Shown: positions 33,509-42,144, numbered from the stretch's first letter. The stretch is DNA of 64,000 bases from an uncultured Lachnoclostridium sp. (GCA_948330435.1 CAOJBY010000013.1:43994-107993), one strand, 5' to 3'. Translations and numbers: made by a program. Notes: generated by a model from the sequence alone, not told the origin.

Positions 33509-33533
33509 GTTAATCGTTTAGGCAATCGTTTAC
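33509..33533 (-). promoter_or_regulatory. LacI-type operator-like site, second copy
   Basis: The minus strand reads GTAAACGATTGCCTAAACGA followed by TTAAC. It matches the site in front of the lacI gene (GTAAACGAATGCGTAAACGG, then TTACG) at about 21 of 25 positions, with TAAACG repeated at the same 11-bp spacing. It lies in the 123-bp gap between the desulfidase and hydrolase genes, the only long gap inside the unit. Confidence 0.6.
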
Positions 33534-33554
33534 GTAATGGGCGAAAATTTTCCC

Positions 33555-34808
33555 TTACCTTGTCATCAAATCCAAAATCACCCGATCCGTAACTTCCATT
33601 CCCTGGCTGGCAACACAACCAACAGCCTCAATGGTACGTTCCACATTTTCCATAACAATCCCCTCTCCCGATTGGAATACCTGCTCTTTCATAGCCAACT
33701 GATGGGCCATAATGGCACTTTCCAGGCTGGTCGCAATCTTTGCCGCACAGGAGGGCTTCGCTCCGTCACACACAATTCCAGAAGCTGTCGCAAGGGAATT
33801 CGTGAGAGTTTCTTCTATCCTGGTAAGACTTCCTCCTGCCATATAAGTCATTGCACATCCACTTCCTGTCGCAGCACAGACAGCCCCGCAATATGCTGAC
33901 AAGCGGCCAATCCCTGTTTTCAAATGTATGGCCGTCAAATTGGAAAGAGCCAGTGCCCTGTACATTTTTTCTTCGTCAATGCCATGCTCTTTTGCATAGA
34001 TCACAACCGGCAGAGATACGGCCGCACCCTGGTTGCCGCTGCCAGAGACAATCACCACCGGAAGGTTGCAGCCACTCATACGTGCATCTGACGCTGCCGC
34101 CGCATAGGCCTGCAGAAGCTTACCACTTTCGTAATACAGACGGCCCACATTGGCACCCCATTTATTTTTGAGTCCCTCCTCTGCTATCTCCAGATTACAT
34201 GCTATCTGACGGCTCAGGACAGGTTTTATATCTTCCAAATCACAGGTATTGACAAAATCCACAATTCCTTCCACCGTCAGAAAACTGTGATCTGTATATC
34301 CGTCATCCGTTTCTTCTGTCATATCTGCCCTGAAAATACTTTGTCCGTCTTTCTCGATCCTTATAATATGGGTATGAGCATTCTTTAATTCGACCAAAGC
34401 CCTATGCTCTTCTGAATGTGCCTCTACAATCAGATGCAGTGCTTCTGACTTCTGCATGGCATGGACCGTACAAAACTTTTCTGCTAACAATTCTTCCGTT
34501 TTTCTTAATGCCTCTTTTGAAACATCCAAAAGTACCTCTAATTTACGATCCGGGTTTCCTCCTACCACGCCAAGGACTGCAGCCGCATCCACTCCCCGTA
34601 GCTTTCCGCCATTTGGAATATAGACTCCTTTGGCATTCTTAATCAGATTCCCACTGGCGTATACATCCAGATGCTTTGGCATGCATCCCAATGTTTTGCG
34701 GGCAATTGCTGCTGTATAAGCAATTGCAATGGGTTCCGTACATCCCCCCGCCGGTATAAGTTCTTCTTTTAATATGGCTAAATAGTTTTGGTATTCGTTC
34801 CTGTCCAT
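33555..34808 (-). CDS. cyuA: L-cysteine desulfidase (CyuA/YhaM, UPF0597 family)
   Basis: 417 residues from the ATG at 34808 (GAGGTTGAAG just before it). The family's marks are all present: LIPAGGCTEPIAIAYTAAIA with Cys-23, the serine-dehydratase-like core VVIVSGSGNQGAAVSLPVV near residue 265, TGSGCAMTYMAGG near 345 and GIVCDGAKPSCAAKIA near 370. The three conserved cysteines bind a [4Fe-4S] cluster in the archaeal and enteric enzymes. The reaction is L-cysteine to pyruvate, ammonia and hydrogen sulfide, in the cytoplasm, oxygen-sensitive. It follows lacI by 41 bp. In enterics cyuA pairs with the CyuP permease and CyuR regulator; neither is here, and a LacI regulator and a Liv importer stand in their place. 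Confidence 0.88.
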   Translation of the reverse strand: MDRNEYQNYLAILKEELIPAGGCTEPIAIAYTAAIARKTLGCMPKHLDVYASGNLIKNAKGVYIPNGGKLRGVDAAAVLGVVGGNPDRKLEVLLDVSKEALRKTEELLAEKFCTVHAMQKSEALHLIVEAHSEEHRALVELKNAHTHIIRIEKDGQSIFRADMTEETDDGYTDHSFLTVEGIVDFVNTCDLEDIKPVLSRQIACNLEIAEEGLKNKWGANVGRLYYESGKLLQAYAAAASDARMSGCNLPVVIVSGSGNQGAAVSLPVVIYAKEHGIDEEKMYRALALSNLTAIHLKTGIGRLSAYCGAVCAATGSGCAMTYMAGGSLTRIEETLTNSLATASGIVCDGAKPSCAAKIATSLESAIMAHQLAMKEQVFQSGEGIVMENVERTIEAVGCVASQGMEVTDRVILDLMTR

Positions 34809-34849
34809 CTTCAACCTCTTATCTGCATTTCTCATAATCCATTCAATAT

Positions 34850-35860
34850 TTAATAAGATTTTCTTCGAATCAGTTCCATAGGCAGCCGAACTGTTCTATA
34901 TGGAGCAATGTTTCTCTCCTCCTCCTGTCTGTCGCTCTCCTCCATTCTCTCTAAAAGCTTCCTTGCCGCCATCTGGCCCATATCAAACAGTGGATGACGC
35001 ATGGTTGTAAGGGGTGGGTTCGTAATCTCTGCCCATTCAGAATCTCCATAGCTTACAAGGGCAATTTCTTCCGGAATGCGTGCTCCACATCTTGTAAGAA
35101 ATGTTAAGCAGCCTACCGTCATTGTTGGGGACAGGGAGAGGATTGCCGTCACCCTTTTGTCCTGGACAAAATATTCTGCCGCCTCGTAGCCGCCCTGTTT
35201 TGTAGAATTTCCTTTTCGTACAAACTCTGATTCAAAAGGAATTCCATGATCTTCTAATGCCCTTCGATATCCCTGCACACGTTCTTCCAGAGCCGAAACC
35301 CCTTCTGTTCCATTGATAACTCCAATATTTCGATGGCCCTCCTCTATCATCTGGCTTATAACCATATAGGTAGCCTGTTCATTATTTCCCAAAAACATAT
35401 CCCGCTGGCAGTTATCCGCCATACGGTCAATGAACACAATGGGATACTGCCTTGACATATGCTCCAGATAACTGTGATCTCCCGGAGCAGGAAACATCAG
35501 GAGGCCATCAATCTGTTGAAAGTTAAAGTTGTCTATCTGTTCTTTCTCAATCTCTAGTTTTTCGTGAGAGCATCCCAGCACAACCTGGTATCCATTTTCT
35601 TTCAGTACCTGCTCCACCGCATCCAGAATATCCACGGAAAAAATGGAAGAGATGGAGGGTACCAATAATCCGATACGTTTTGACTTACGGCTTCTAAGGC
35701 CGCTGGCACTGACACTGGGGACATATCCCATCTCTTTGATTGTTGTTAATACCCGATCCTTTGTCTCTCTTGAAACAAAACGCGTTCCATTCAACACATG
35801 AGAAACCGTGGCTGTAGATACCTTTGCCGCTGCTGCCACGTCTTTAATTGTAATAGACAT
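34850..35860 (-). CDS. LacI-family transcriptional regulator of the cysteine-derivative unit
   Basis: 336 residues. Residues 1-50 form the LacI helix-turn-helix and hinge (TIKDVAAAAKVSTATVSHVL, then NGTRFVSRETKDRV, hinge SASGLRSRKSKRIGLLVPS). The rest is the sugar-binding-like effector domain (GVINGTEGVSALEERVQGYR, ILSLSPTMTVGCLTFL). LacI proteins usually respond to sugars or nucleosides, so pairing with amino-acid genes is less common. It is the first gene of the unit. A 32-bp near-palindrome lies between its -10 and start, implying autorepression; the related site further down suggests that it controls the whole unit. Confidence 0.9.
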   Translation of the reverse strand: MSITIKDVAAAAKVSTATVSHVLNGTRFVSRETKDRVLTTIKEMGYVPSVSASGLRSRKSKRIGLLVPSISSIFSVDILDAVEQVLKENGYQVVLGCSHEKLEIEKEQIDNFNFQQIDGLLMFPAPGDHSYLEHMSRQYPIVFIDRMADNCQRDMFLGNNEQATYMVISQMIEEGHRNIGVINGTEGVSALEERVQGYRRALEDHGIPFESEFVRKGNSTKQGGYEAAEYFVQDKRVTAILSLSPTMTVGCLTFLTRCGARIPEEIALVSYGDSEWAEITNPPLTTMRHPLFDMGQMAARKLLERMEESDRQEEERNIAPYRTVRLPMELIRRKSY

Positions 35861-35905
35861 AAACTTCCCCTCACATCTCTACAGATACCTATTACTCTAA
35901 ATCGT

Positions 35906-35945
35906 AAACGAATGCGTAAACGGTTACGTATTCGTTTAAATTATA
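35906..35945 (-). promoter_or_regulatory. LacI operator and -10 box in front of lacI
   Basis: A 32-bp palindrome with two mismatched pairs spans 35906-35937: AAACGAAT at one end, ATTCGTTT at the other, CGTAA and TTACG inside, CG at the centre, as in LacI-family operators. TATAAT lies directly upstream on the minus strand (35945-35940), so the operator covers the transcription start. No perfect -35 is seen at the right distance. Confidence 0.75.
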
Positions 35946-35975
35946 GTAACAAAATATATTTCAATTGTCTATAGC

Positions 35976-36015
35976 AAAAATGCACAAACTGCAAGATGCC
36001 TTTTTGTGCATTTTT
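35976..36015 (-). terminator. Terminator after the rluD operon
   Basis: On the minus strand TGCACAAA pairs with TTTGTGCA around a 14-base loop, flanked by an A-run before and TTTTT after. It lies just after the pseudouridine synthase stop and insulates that operon from lacI. Confidence 0.85.
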
Positions 36016-36022
36016 CAAAATT

Positions 36023-36949
36023 TCATATTCCATTATTCCTGCGAAGCTTTCCCAATAATTCTAAAAAATACTCCGGAAGCGGTGCTTCCACCTCCAAATA
36101 CTTCCCGGTAGATGGATGGATAACTCCTAAAACCATAGCGTGAAGTGCCTGGCCCTGAAGAGAAAACAGCGATTTTCCTCTTCCATAAATCTCATCTCCA
36201 AGAAGCGGATGTCCGATACTGGCCATATGCACCCGGATCTGGTGGGTTCGTCCGGTCTCGAGCTGACATTCAATATACGTAAAACGCCCCAAACGCTCTA
36301 ATACCCGATAATGGGTAACGGCCCTCTTCCCTCCCTTGGAAACCACTGCCATTCTCTTTCTGTCTGTTGGATGTCTCCCTATGGCAGCATCTATCGTTCC
36401 TTCCTCCTCTTTCAGATTGCCCCATACAATCGCCCGATAACGCCGGGTAATGGAATGCTCCTTTAGCTGCCTGGCAATCTGATTATGGGCCTGATCATTC
36501 TTGCACACAATGATAACACCTGTGGTATCCTTATCAATTCGATGGACAATTCCCGGACGTATGACTCCGTTAATTCCGGACAATTCTCCCTGACAATGAT
36601 ATAGGAGCCCGTTTACCAAGGTTCCTGTAGCATGACCCGCTGAAGGATGCACCACCATATCCTTTGGCTTATTTATAAAAATCACATCAGCGTCTTCATA
36701 TAGAATATCCAGGAGCAGATCTTCCGCCTGAATCTCCGGCTCTGCGGCAGAAGGCAGTTTCAGTTCAATCACATCCCCTGCTGCCACCTTATAATTTGCC
36801 TTTACCGGATTTCCGGAAATAAGCACCCTTTTGTCCTTAATAAGCTTTTGCACATAAGATCGGGAAAGTTCGGGCATCTGCTCTGACAAATATCGATCAA
36901 TCCGGATTCCTCCTGGTTCTTCTACTTCAAATCTTCTCTTCTGCTCCAT
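36023..36949 (-). CDS. rluD: RluD-type 23S rRNA pseudouridine synthase
   Basis: About 308 residues. An N-terminal S4 domain (IRIDRYLSEQMPELSRSYVQ, then KLIKDKRVLISG) precedes the RluA-family catalytic core: INKPKDMVVHPSAGH, the active-site HRIDKDTTGVIIV (catalytic Asp) and GRTHQIRVHMASIGHPLLGD. The lspA-rluD order is the standard Firmicutes arrangement. The start is uncertain: the ATG at 36949 has GAGGCGG at a fitting distance, but an ATG at 36961 and a TTG at 36979 are in frame. It overlaps the end of lspA. The enzyme modifies helix 69 uridines in 23S rRNA in E. coli; the exact target here is inferred. Confidence 0.9.
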   Translation of the reverse strand: MEQKRRFEVEEPGGIRIDRYLSEQMPELSRSYVQKLIKDKRVLISGNPVKANYKVAAGDVIELKLPSAAEPEIQAEDLLLDILYEDADVIFINKPKDMVVHPSAGHATGTLVNGLLYHCQGELSGINGVIRPGIVHRIDKDTTGVIIVCKNDQAHNQIARQLKEHSITRRYRAIVWGNLKEEEGTIDAAIGRHPTDRKRMAVVSKGGKRAVTHYRVLERLGRFTYIECQLETGRTHQIRVHMASIGHPLLGDEIYGRGKSLFSLQGQALHAMVLGVIHPSTGKYLEVEAPLPEYFLELLGKLRRNNGI

Positions 36950-37469
36950 CATCCGCCTCATTCTTCTGATTTTTCCCAAAGAGAAATCCCAGTTCCTCCT
37001 CTTTGTAGTAAAACAGGATCAAAAAAGCCAGAAGTGCAGCTCCCACTGTCACATAGCAGTCTGCCACATTAAATACCGGAAAATCAATAAGCTTAAAATA
37101 AAAGAAATCCACCACAAAGGAATTAGCTACCCGATCTATCATGTTTCCAATGGCTCCGGCCACCAAAAGTATGCCAACCAAACGTATGGGGTGAAAGTGC
37201 CTGTCCTCCGGCAGACGGTAATAGCAGAATGCCACCAGGCCCAGAATCAAAATCGTGCATACCAAAAATATAGCCCTTTGTCCCTGAAATATTCCGAATG
37301 CCGCCCCTCGATTCTCCAGATAATTGAATTCGAACACACCCTCCCACAGCACAAAGGGGTTCTGATCCTTTAAGTGCAGCACTGCCAAATGCTTTGTCCA
37401 CTGATCCAGAAAAGTAAGCAGGGCAACAGCAAGAAGTCCTGTCAGGTTATATTTCATGTGTTTTTTCAT
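36927..37469 (-). CDS. lspA: Lipoprotein signal peptidase (signal peptidase II)
   Basis: 180 residues with four membrane segments. The conserved blocks are DQWTKHLAV, NYLENRGAAFGIFQG, the first catalytic Asp in GAIGNMIDRVANSFVVDFF and the second in FNVADCYVTVGA. It is an aspartyl protease that removes signal peptides from lipid-modified prolipoproteins in the cytoplasmic membrane, several of which are encoded in this window. The charged tail is cytoplasmic. GGAGGCAGCA precedes the ATG, which lies inside the end of aroB (23-bp overlap). Confidence 0.95.
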   Translation of the reverse strand: MKKHMKYNLTGLLAVALLTFLDQWTKHLAVLHLKDQNPFVLWEGVFEFNYLENRGAAFGIFQGQRAIFLVCTILILGLVAFCYYRLPEDRHFHPIRLVGILLVAGAIGNMIDRVANSFVVDFFYFKLIDFPVFNVADCYVTVGAALLAFLILFYYKEEELGFLFGKNQKNEADDGAEEKI

Positions 37470-38574
37470 TGCTGCCTCCTAAAATCCTAGATACTGCAAA
37501 CAGAAGTTCTTCTTCCGTCACAGTTCTGTCCACAAAGGCTTCACCTATTCTGCGAAGCATAACAAATTTAATGCTTCCTGCTTCCATCTTTTTGTCAGAA
37601 CGGGTCACCTCAACCACGCTTTTAGATTCCAGCCCGTCCGTATAAGTAGGAAGTGAAAAAGCCTCAAGTCCTCTTAAAATTTCATCCAAATATTCTTTCG
37701 AAAGGAATCCCCTCTTCAGAGAAATCCACCCTGCGGCTACGATTCCAATTGCCACGCATTCTCCATGGGAAAGTTTAAAATCCTTTAACTTTTCCACCGC
37801 ATGACCAACCGTATGACCAAAATTCAAAAGAGCCCGTTCTCCCTGTTCTGTAGGATCGGCTTCTACTACAGCACGTTTAATCTTGCAGCTTTCCGCTATC
37901 ATAGGAAGCAACGCCTCATACTCCCGCTTCTCGATCCTCTCCTGATTCTCAAGAAGCCACTTATAGTATGCTTCACTTCGAATCAGGCCATGCTTCAGAA
38001 TCTCCGCCATTCCTGAAGTAAACTGTCTCTCTGGCAAAGTCTTTAATACGGAAAGATTCATATATACCAGGCTGGGCATGTGAAAAGCCCCAACCATATT
38101 TTTATAACTGTCAAAGTCCACTCCCGTTTTTCCGCCAATGCTGCTGTCCACCTGTGCCAAAAGTGTGGTGGGAATCTGAATAAAACGAATTCCCCTTAAG
38201 TAGGTGGCTGCGGTAAAGCCTGTCAAATCTCCAACCACACCGCCTCCCAGGGCGGCCAGGAGATCTTTGCGATCAAAATGTTCCAGAATCAGATGCTCAT
38301 AAAGCCCTCTCACTGTATCTAAGGTTTTATGCTCTTCTCCTGCCTCTATGGTATAAATGGTTACCTTTTTACAAATTTTGAGAAGTTCATTCTTCACTGC
38401 CTTACCATACAGGGGACCCACTTGGCTATCCGTCACAATACAGATTCTTCTCTCACTGACATCCAGGGTCTTTACCTGATCTGGGAGATTCTCAAAACTC
38501 TTTTCTATCATAATTGAATAGCAAAATTCTCCGTCCCGTTTCACAGGCAAAACTGCTTCTTTTTTCTCCTCCAT
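37447..38574 (-). CDS. aroB: 3-dehydroquinate synthase
   Basis: 375 residues. NAD-binding and catalytic motifs: ALGGGVVGDLTGFTAATYLR near residue 110, IPTTLLAQVDSSIGGKTGVD near 140 and the metal histidines in LNFGHTVGHAVEK and LSHGECVAIG near 250-275. It converts DAHP to 3-dehydroquinate in the shikimate pathway. No other aro genes are here; it sits between the YlmH-type gene (17 bp upstream) and lspA (overlap), a gene order seen in related clostridia. Confidence 0.95.
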   Translation of the reverse strand: MEEKKEAVLPVKRDGEFCYSIMIEKSFENLPDQVKTLDVSERRICIVTDSQVGPLYGKAVKNELLKICKKVTIYTIEAGEEHKTLDTVRGLYEHLILEHFDRKDLLAALGGGVVGDLTGFTAATYLRGIRFIQIPTTLLAQVDSSIGGKTGVDFDSYKNMVGAFHMPSLVYMNLSVLKTLPERQFTSGMAEILKHGLIRSEAYYKWLLENQERIEKREYEALLPMIAESCKIKRAVVEADPTEQGERALLNFGHTVGHAVEKLKDFKLSHGECVAIGIVAAGWISLKRGFLSKEYLDEILRGLEAFSLPTYTDGLESKSVVEVTRSDKKMEAGSIKFVMLRRIGEAFVDRTVTEEELLFAVSRILGGSNEKTHEI

Positions 38575-38591
38575 GCTGCACCTCTTTATCT

Positions 38592-39347
38592 TTAAATATA
38601 TTTTAAAAGGGTTACATAACTTCTTCCTTTTTTTGACTTCCCGCCACTGGACTGAAAACGAAATCTTCCCATCCCCCGAACAGATACCAAATCCCCCTCT
38701 TTTGGCTGATACCCATTGGAAGTTACCAGTTTGCCCCCCACAAAAACCTTCCCGCCTTCAATAAGGCCAACAAGACTGCTTCTGGAGGCTCCAAAAGCCA
38801 GTGACAGTAAACTGTCCAGACGAAGAGAGGCAATTGTACCCTTAACCTCCTGTACCTTTGGCTCATAGGAGAAATTCTTTATCTCCACATGCTGTGCCAT
38901 GACAGCCGTATGGCGAATCCTGGTCAGATTCTCACAGATAAAATCTGCAATCTTTTCCTGGCAAAATAAATGTGCCTGTTCTTCTTCCACCAAAATATCT
39001 CCGGTCTTCGTGCGATCCAATCCCAGATTCAATATGGCTCCCAGGTAATCTCTGTGGTTTAAACTCTCTGCAAACTTCTTCCCAAGAGGTGCAATCCGAA
39101 TACATGCAATGGGATATTCCGGACAAAATAGAAGAGCATCAGGAACAAAGGCTGCCATCTGACGCTCCGCCATTTCATACCCTCCAAAACTCTCAATCGT
39201 TAAATAAGAAAACTCTGGTCGGATACCATAAAGTATATTCTGTTCATTCAGATTCAGGAAATCAGTATAAGTCACAATTCCCCTCTGATACGCCATCCGG
39301 CCCAAATCCAGAAAGCGCTTTTCCATCTGCTGCTCTTCTCTCGTCAT
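38592..39347 (-). CDS. YlmH-type S4 RNA-binding protein
   Basis: 251 residues. The C-terminal 70 or so residues form an S4 domain (LRLDSLLSLAFGASRSSLVG, LIEGGKVFVGGK, EGDLVSVRGMGRF). The N-terminal part matches YlmH of the Firmicutes division cluster (CIRIAPLGKKFAESLNHRDY, LGAILNLGLDRTKTGDI). YlmH has been linked to rescue of stalled ribosomal complexes and to the division cluster next to sepF. It lies 11 bp downstream of sepF, same strand. Confidence 0.9.
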   Translation of the reverse strand: MTREEQQMEKRFLDLGRMAYQRGIVTYTDFLNLNEQNILYGIRPEFSYLTIESFGGYEMAERQMAAFVPDALLFCPEYPIACIRIAPLGKKFAESLNHRDYLGAILNLGLDRTKTGDILVEEEQAHLFCQEKIADFICENLTRIRHTAVMAQHVEIKNFSYEPKVQEVKGTIASLRLDSLLSLAFGASRSSLVGLIEGGKVFVGGKLVTSNGYQPKEGDLVSVRGMGRFRFQSSGGKSKKGRSYVTLLKYI

Positions 39348-39358
39348 TGTATCAAAAC

Positions 39359-39874
39359 TTACCTTCCATATACGGAAGGAATCTCAATGGAACTGCTTAA
39401 AATATCCTGCAAATCACCGGAAATATCTACATTCCTGGGAGTCACTAAAAAGATACTGCCAGATACTTTCTGCAGATTACCCCCGATAGCAAAGCAGGAT
39501 CCCGAAGTAAAATCAATGATCCGCTGTGCCACGTCCATATCCAGACCTTCAAAATTCAATACCACGGTACGATTACTGAGAAGCGTCTCCGTGATCTCCC
39601 TGGAATCATCAAAGCTTGTAGGTTTAATTACGCATACTTCCATACCTTTCCCCTGCTTTCTCGGAGTCTGACGGATGGGAGTTACCTTAGTTCGAACCGG
39701 CTCTTCCTCATCAAAATCGTCATAGTTCTCTTCTTTCTTACGTCGAAAGGAACTTCTCTTCTCCGGCTTTTCTTCCTCGTAGTCATCATCGAAATCATCG
39801 TAGTCGTCATAGTCATCGTAGTCATCATCTCCACCCAGCTTCATGACGTCCAGAAATTTATCGATTACACTCAT
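39359..39874 (-). CDS. sepF: Cell division protein SepF
   Basis: 171 residues. The N-terminus MSVIDKFLDVMKLG is the amphipathic membrane-binding helix. Residues 16-75 are an acidic Asp/Tyr repeat linker followed by a basic stretch. Residues 80-171 are the SepF core (VCVIKPTSFDDSREITETLL, VVLNFEGLDMDVAQRIIDF, GGNLQKVSGSIFLVTP). SepF polymerises, bends membrane and tethers FtsZ at the septum. The acidic linker is encoded by a short GAY-TAY repeat at about 39780-39835, longer than in Bacillus. Confidence 0.95.
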   Translation of the reverse strand: MSVIDKFLDVMKLGGDDDYDDYDDYDDFDDDYEEEKPEKRSSFRRKKEENYDDFDEEEPVRTKVTPIRQTPRKQGKGMEVCVIKPTSFDDSREITETLLSNRTVVLNFEGLDMDVAQRIIDFTSGSCFAIGGNLQKVSGSIFLVTPRNVDISGDLQDILSSSIEIPSVYGR

Positions 39875-39889
39875 TCTACTATCTCCAAT

Positions 39890-40579
39890 CTACCTATAAT
39901 TACGTTCACCGAAGATCCCTGTGCCAACGCGGACCATGGTAGCGCCTTCCTCAATTGCAACTTCATAATCTCCTGTCATTCCCATTGACAGGACATTCAT
40001 ATTTACATTATCAATGTTTTTTATTTTTATGTCAACACATAATTTCTTTAAATTGGAAAAATGTGTACGATTTTCCTCCGGATCCTCCACATATGGGGCA
40101 ATTGTCATCAATCCCTGGACAGAAATAGCCGGAAGCTTTGCTATCTCCCGTATTAAGCCTTCCGTTTCTTCAGGGGAGACACCAAATTTACTCTCTTCCC
40201 CTGCCACGTTAACCTCTATGAGTATAGGAACCCTGCACTGCCTTTTTACAGCCTCCCCACTGATGGCCTCTGCCAGCCGCAGTGAGTCTACCGAATGAAT
40301 CAAACAAGCTTTGTCTACCACGTACTTTACCTTATTACGCTGAAGATGCCCAATCAGATGCCATCGGATATCTTTCGGCAATTGTTCATATTTCTCACAG
40401 AGTTCCTGTGCCTTATTTTCTCCAAAATCCCTGGTTCCTCCCGGCAGCAGTTCCTCTATCATAGAAACAGGCTTTGTCTTACTGACCGCAATCAGAGTTA
40501 CTTCATCTCTTTTTCGTCCTGCACGCTCACAAGCTGCACATACTCGCTTTTCTACCTCCGCAAGGTTCTCAACTACCAT
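39890..40579 (-). CDS. YggS-type pyridoxal phosphate homeostasis protein
   Basis: 229 residues of the alanine racemase-like YggS/YlmE family: LIAVSKTKPVSMIEELL with the PLP lysine, GENKAQELCEKYEQ, WHLIGHLQRNKVKYV, EVNVAGEESKFGVSPEE, MGMTGDYEVAIEEGATMVRV and the end GTGIFGERNY. It binds PLP without clear catalysis and buffers B6 and amino-acid pools. In Firmicutes it lies beside sepF as ylmE, as here (15 bp upstream of sepF). Confidence 0.94.
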   Translation of the reverse strand: MVVENLAEVEKRVCAACERAGRKRDEVTLIAVSKTKPVSMIEELLPGGTRDFGENKAQELCEKYEQLPKDIRWHLIGHLQRNKVKYVVDKACLIHSVDSLRLAEAISGEAVKRQCRVPILIEVNVAGEESKFGVSPEETEGLIREIAKLPAISVQGLMTIAPYVEDPEENRTHFSNLKKLCVDIKIKNIDNVNMNVLSMGMTGDYEVAIEEGATMVRVGTGIFGERNYR

Positions 40580-40591
40580 AATTAATACTCC

Positions 40592-42058
40592 TTAATCATA
40601 AATAACTTCATCCTCATTCACCGTATCCGCATTCAATACAATGTGATCATAAACCGACAAGCCATAGCTTGTCCCCTCTTTTACAATACAGTATTCCTCA
40701 TTTTCATAAAGTACCTGTATCTGGCGAAATACAGTATAGCCTTTGTTAATATTATAAACACCTTTTAACTTCTCTGTCTGACCCACCTGATAGAATTCGG
40801 CAGAATCCGTCCGAATCAGCAGATCTCCTGAAGTTAACAACTTCTCGGAGGTACTGAAGTTCTCCTCCTCCGGATCTACATAGGCATATTCATCATCCTG
40901 ATAATAAATCGTACAATTTACAAACCTGGCCTCCGTGCCTCCATCCTCGCCTACAGTCTGCTTCATAAAACCCATATTGTTGTCGGTACCGGAAGTAGTG
41001 ACATAATTCTTATCAATTACAAAAAAATCCTTTTCCGTTACTGCTGTCTTGGGAATCTTAAGGCCGGTAGTCTCATCTCTCAGAACCTCAAAAGTAAGAA
41101 AACGGTCATTGGCATAGCGGATCATGGAATTTATAAATTCCAACACTCCATAGGCTGTGCCTTCCCGATATTCTACTGTCACAGATGGCCACAGACGCTC
41201 CTTGTCTTTATCCATTTGGATCTCAATGTAGGTGGTGTTCTGTACGATTGTTCCATCCTCTTTTACAGACTGATTTTCCTTTATCTTGTCCAGCAAGTAG
41301 GTCTCCATCTCTTCATCCAGAGGAAATATCAGCCTCCAGGACTCTTCGGTAATCAACTTGTATACGGGTTCTCCCTGGCCTACCAGTTCCTCGGTACGCA
41401 GGTTCGTCCTCTCATAGGCTTCCTCATCAAACCAGGCACTACTTAAGGAATCCAGGGTTGCTCCCTCAAAGCCATCTATATAATACTCCACTACACCGGC
41501 TGTTCCTGCGTTATAACGGGTGAAAATGCCTCCTCCATCCTCTGCGGCACTATCCAGCTGTGCTATCATATTCTGATTCATCAAATCCAGAATTGAGGCA
41601 TCAAGACCTGACTTGAAGTCATAAACTTCGGAAAAATTCATGTCTGAAGCATTGCTCATATAAGTAGTAATCTCTCCCCGAAGCTGATTGTAATCCTCAT
41701 TGCTCAAGTTCAGTTCCTGAATATTTTCTTTCATGGCCTGAGCCATTCTCCCACTCTCATCTACTGTATATACTGCAGAATTTACAGAAACTTTTTCTCC
41801 CTCTCTGGCATAATAGCTGACATATCCGGGCTTTTCCGATGAAAAAATCTGCTCTGTTCGAAGGGCTATTCCCGTGTAATGATAGTCTGTAGCAAGGTTC
41901 CCGGCAATTACTTCATAGCCCGAAATATGTGTGGAAGTAAAAAACATGTATACACAGACTATCAGATAAACTGCAATAAACCCAAAAAATATAACGCCAA
42001 TATTGAAAGGGCGCCGGTATTTGATAATCTTTTTATTTTTTTTTCTGGAATCAGCCAA
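40592..42058 (-). CDS. HlyD-like membrane fusion/envelope protein
   Basis: About 488 residues. After a basic cytoplasmic start, one membrane segment (VIFFGFIAVYLIVCVYMFF, about residues 25-45) leads to a large outside part with a HlyD-type barrel-sandwich segment (SGYEVIAGNL, GYVSYYAREGEKVSVNSAVY), a helical hairpin and a later barrel (FVVDKNYV-like: DFFVIDKNYVTTSGTDN). Proteins of this kind are standard in front of yggS-sepF in Lachnospiraceae; their role is not established. The start is TTG: 42058 has AGGAGGAG 6-8 bases upstream; 42064 is in frame but too close. Confidence 0.75.
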   Translation of the reverse strand: MADSRKKNKKIIKYRRPFNIGVIFFGFIAVYLIVCVYMFFTSTHISGYEVIAGNLATDYHYTGIALRTEQIFSSEKPGYVSYYAREGEKVSVNSAVYTVDESGRMAQAMKENIQELNLSNEDYNQLRGEITTYMSNASDMNFSEVYDFKSGLDASILDLMNQNMIAQLDSAAEDGGGIFTRYNAGTAGVVEYYIDGFEGATLDSLSSAWFDEEAYERTNLRTEELVGQGEPVYKLITEESWRLIFPLDEEMETYLLDKIKENQSVKEDGTIVQNTTYIEIQMDKDKERLWPSVTVEYREGTAYGVLEFINSMIRYANDRFLTFEVLRDETTGLKIPKTAVTEKDFFVIDKNYVTTSGTDNNMGFMKQTVGEDGGTEARFVNCTIYYQDDEYAYVDPEEENFSTSEKLLTSGDLLIRTDSAEFYQVGQTEKLKGVYNINKGYTVFRQIQVLYENEEYCIVKEGTSYGLSVYDHIVLNADTVNEDEVIYD

Positions 42059-42093
42059 ATACAACTCCTCCTGCCAGACGCTCTTTCGACTAA

Positions 42094-42118
42094 GGGGCTG
42101 TCAAAGTCAGACAGCCCC
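42094..42118. terminator. Stable hairpin between the P-loop gene and the sepF operon
   Basis: GGGGCTGTC pairs with GACAGCCCC around a 7-base loop. It lies 27 bp after the stop of the P-loop gene. On the plus strand CTCTTTAT follows, on the minus strand TTAGTC, so the T-run is poor for the gene it would serve. Confidence 0.5.
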
Positions 42119-42144
42119 CTCTTTATGTACAACTATATGGTATC

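Noticed and set aside
39780..39835. Short tandem repeats that could be taken for a repeat array
   Set aside because: They are GAY-TAY codon repeats of the acidic SepF linker, in frame inside the gene; no spacers as in CRISPR.
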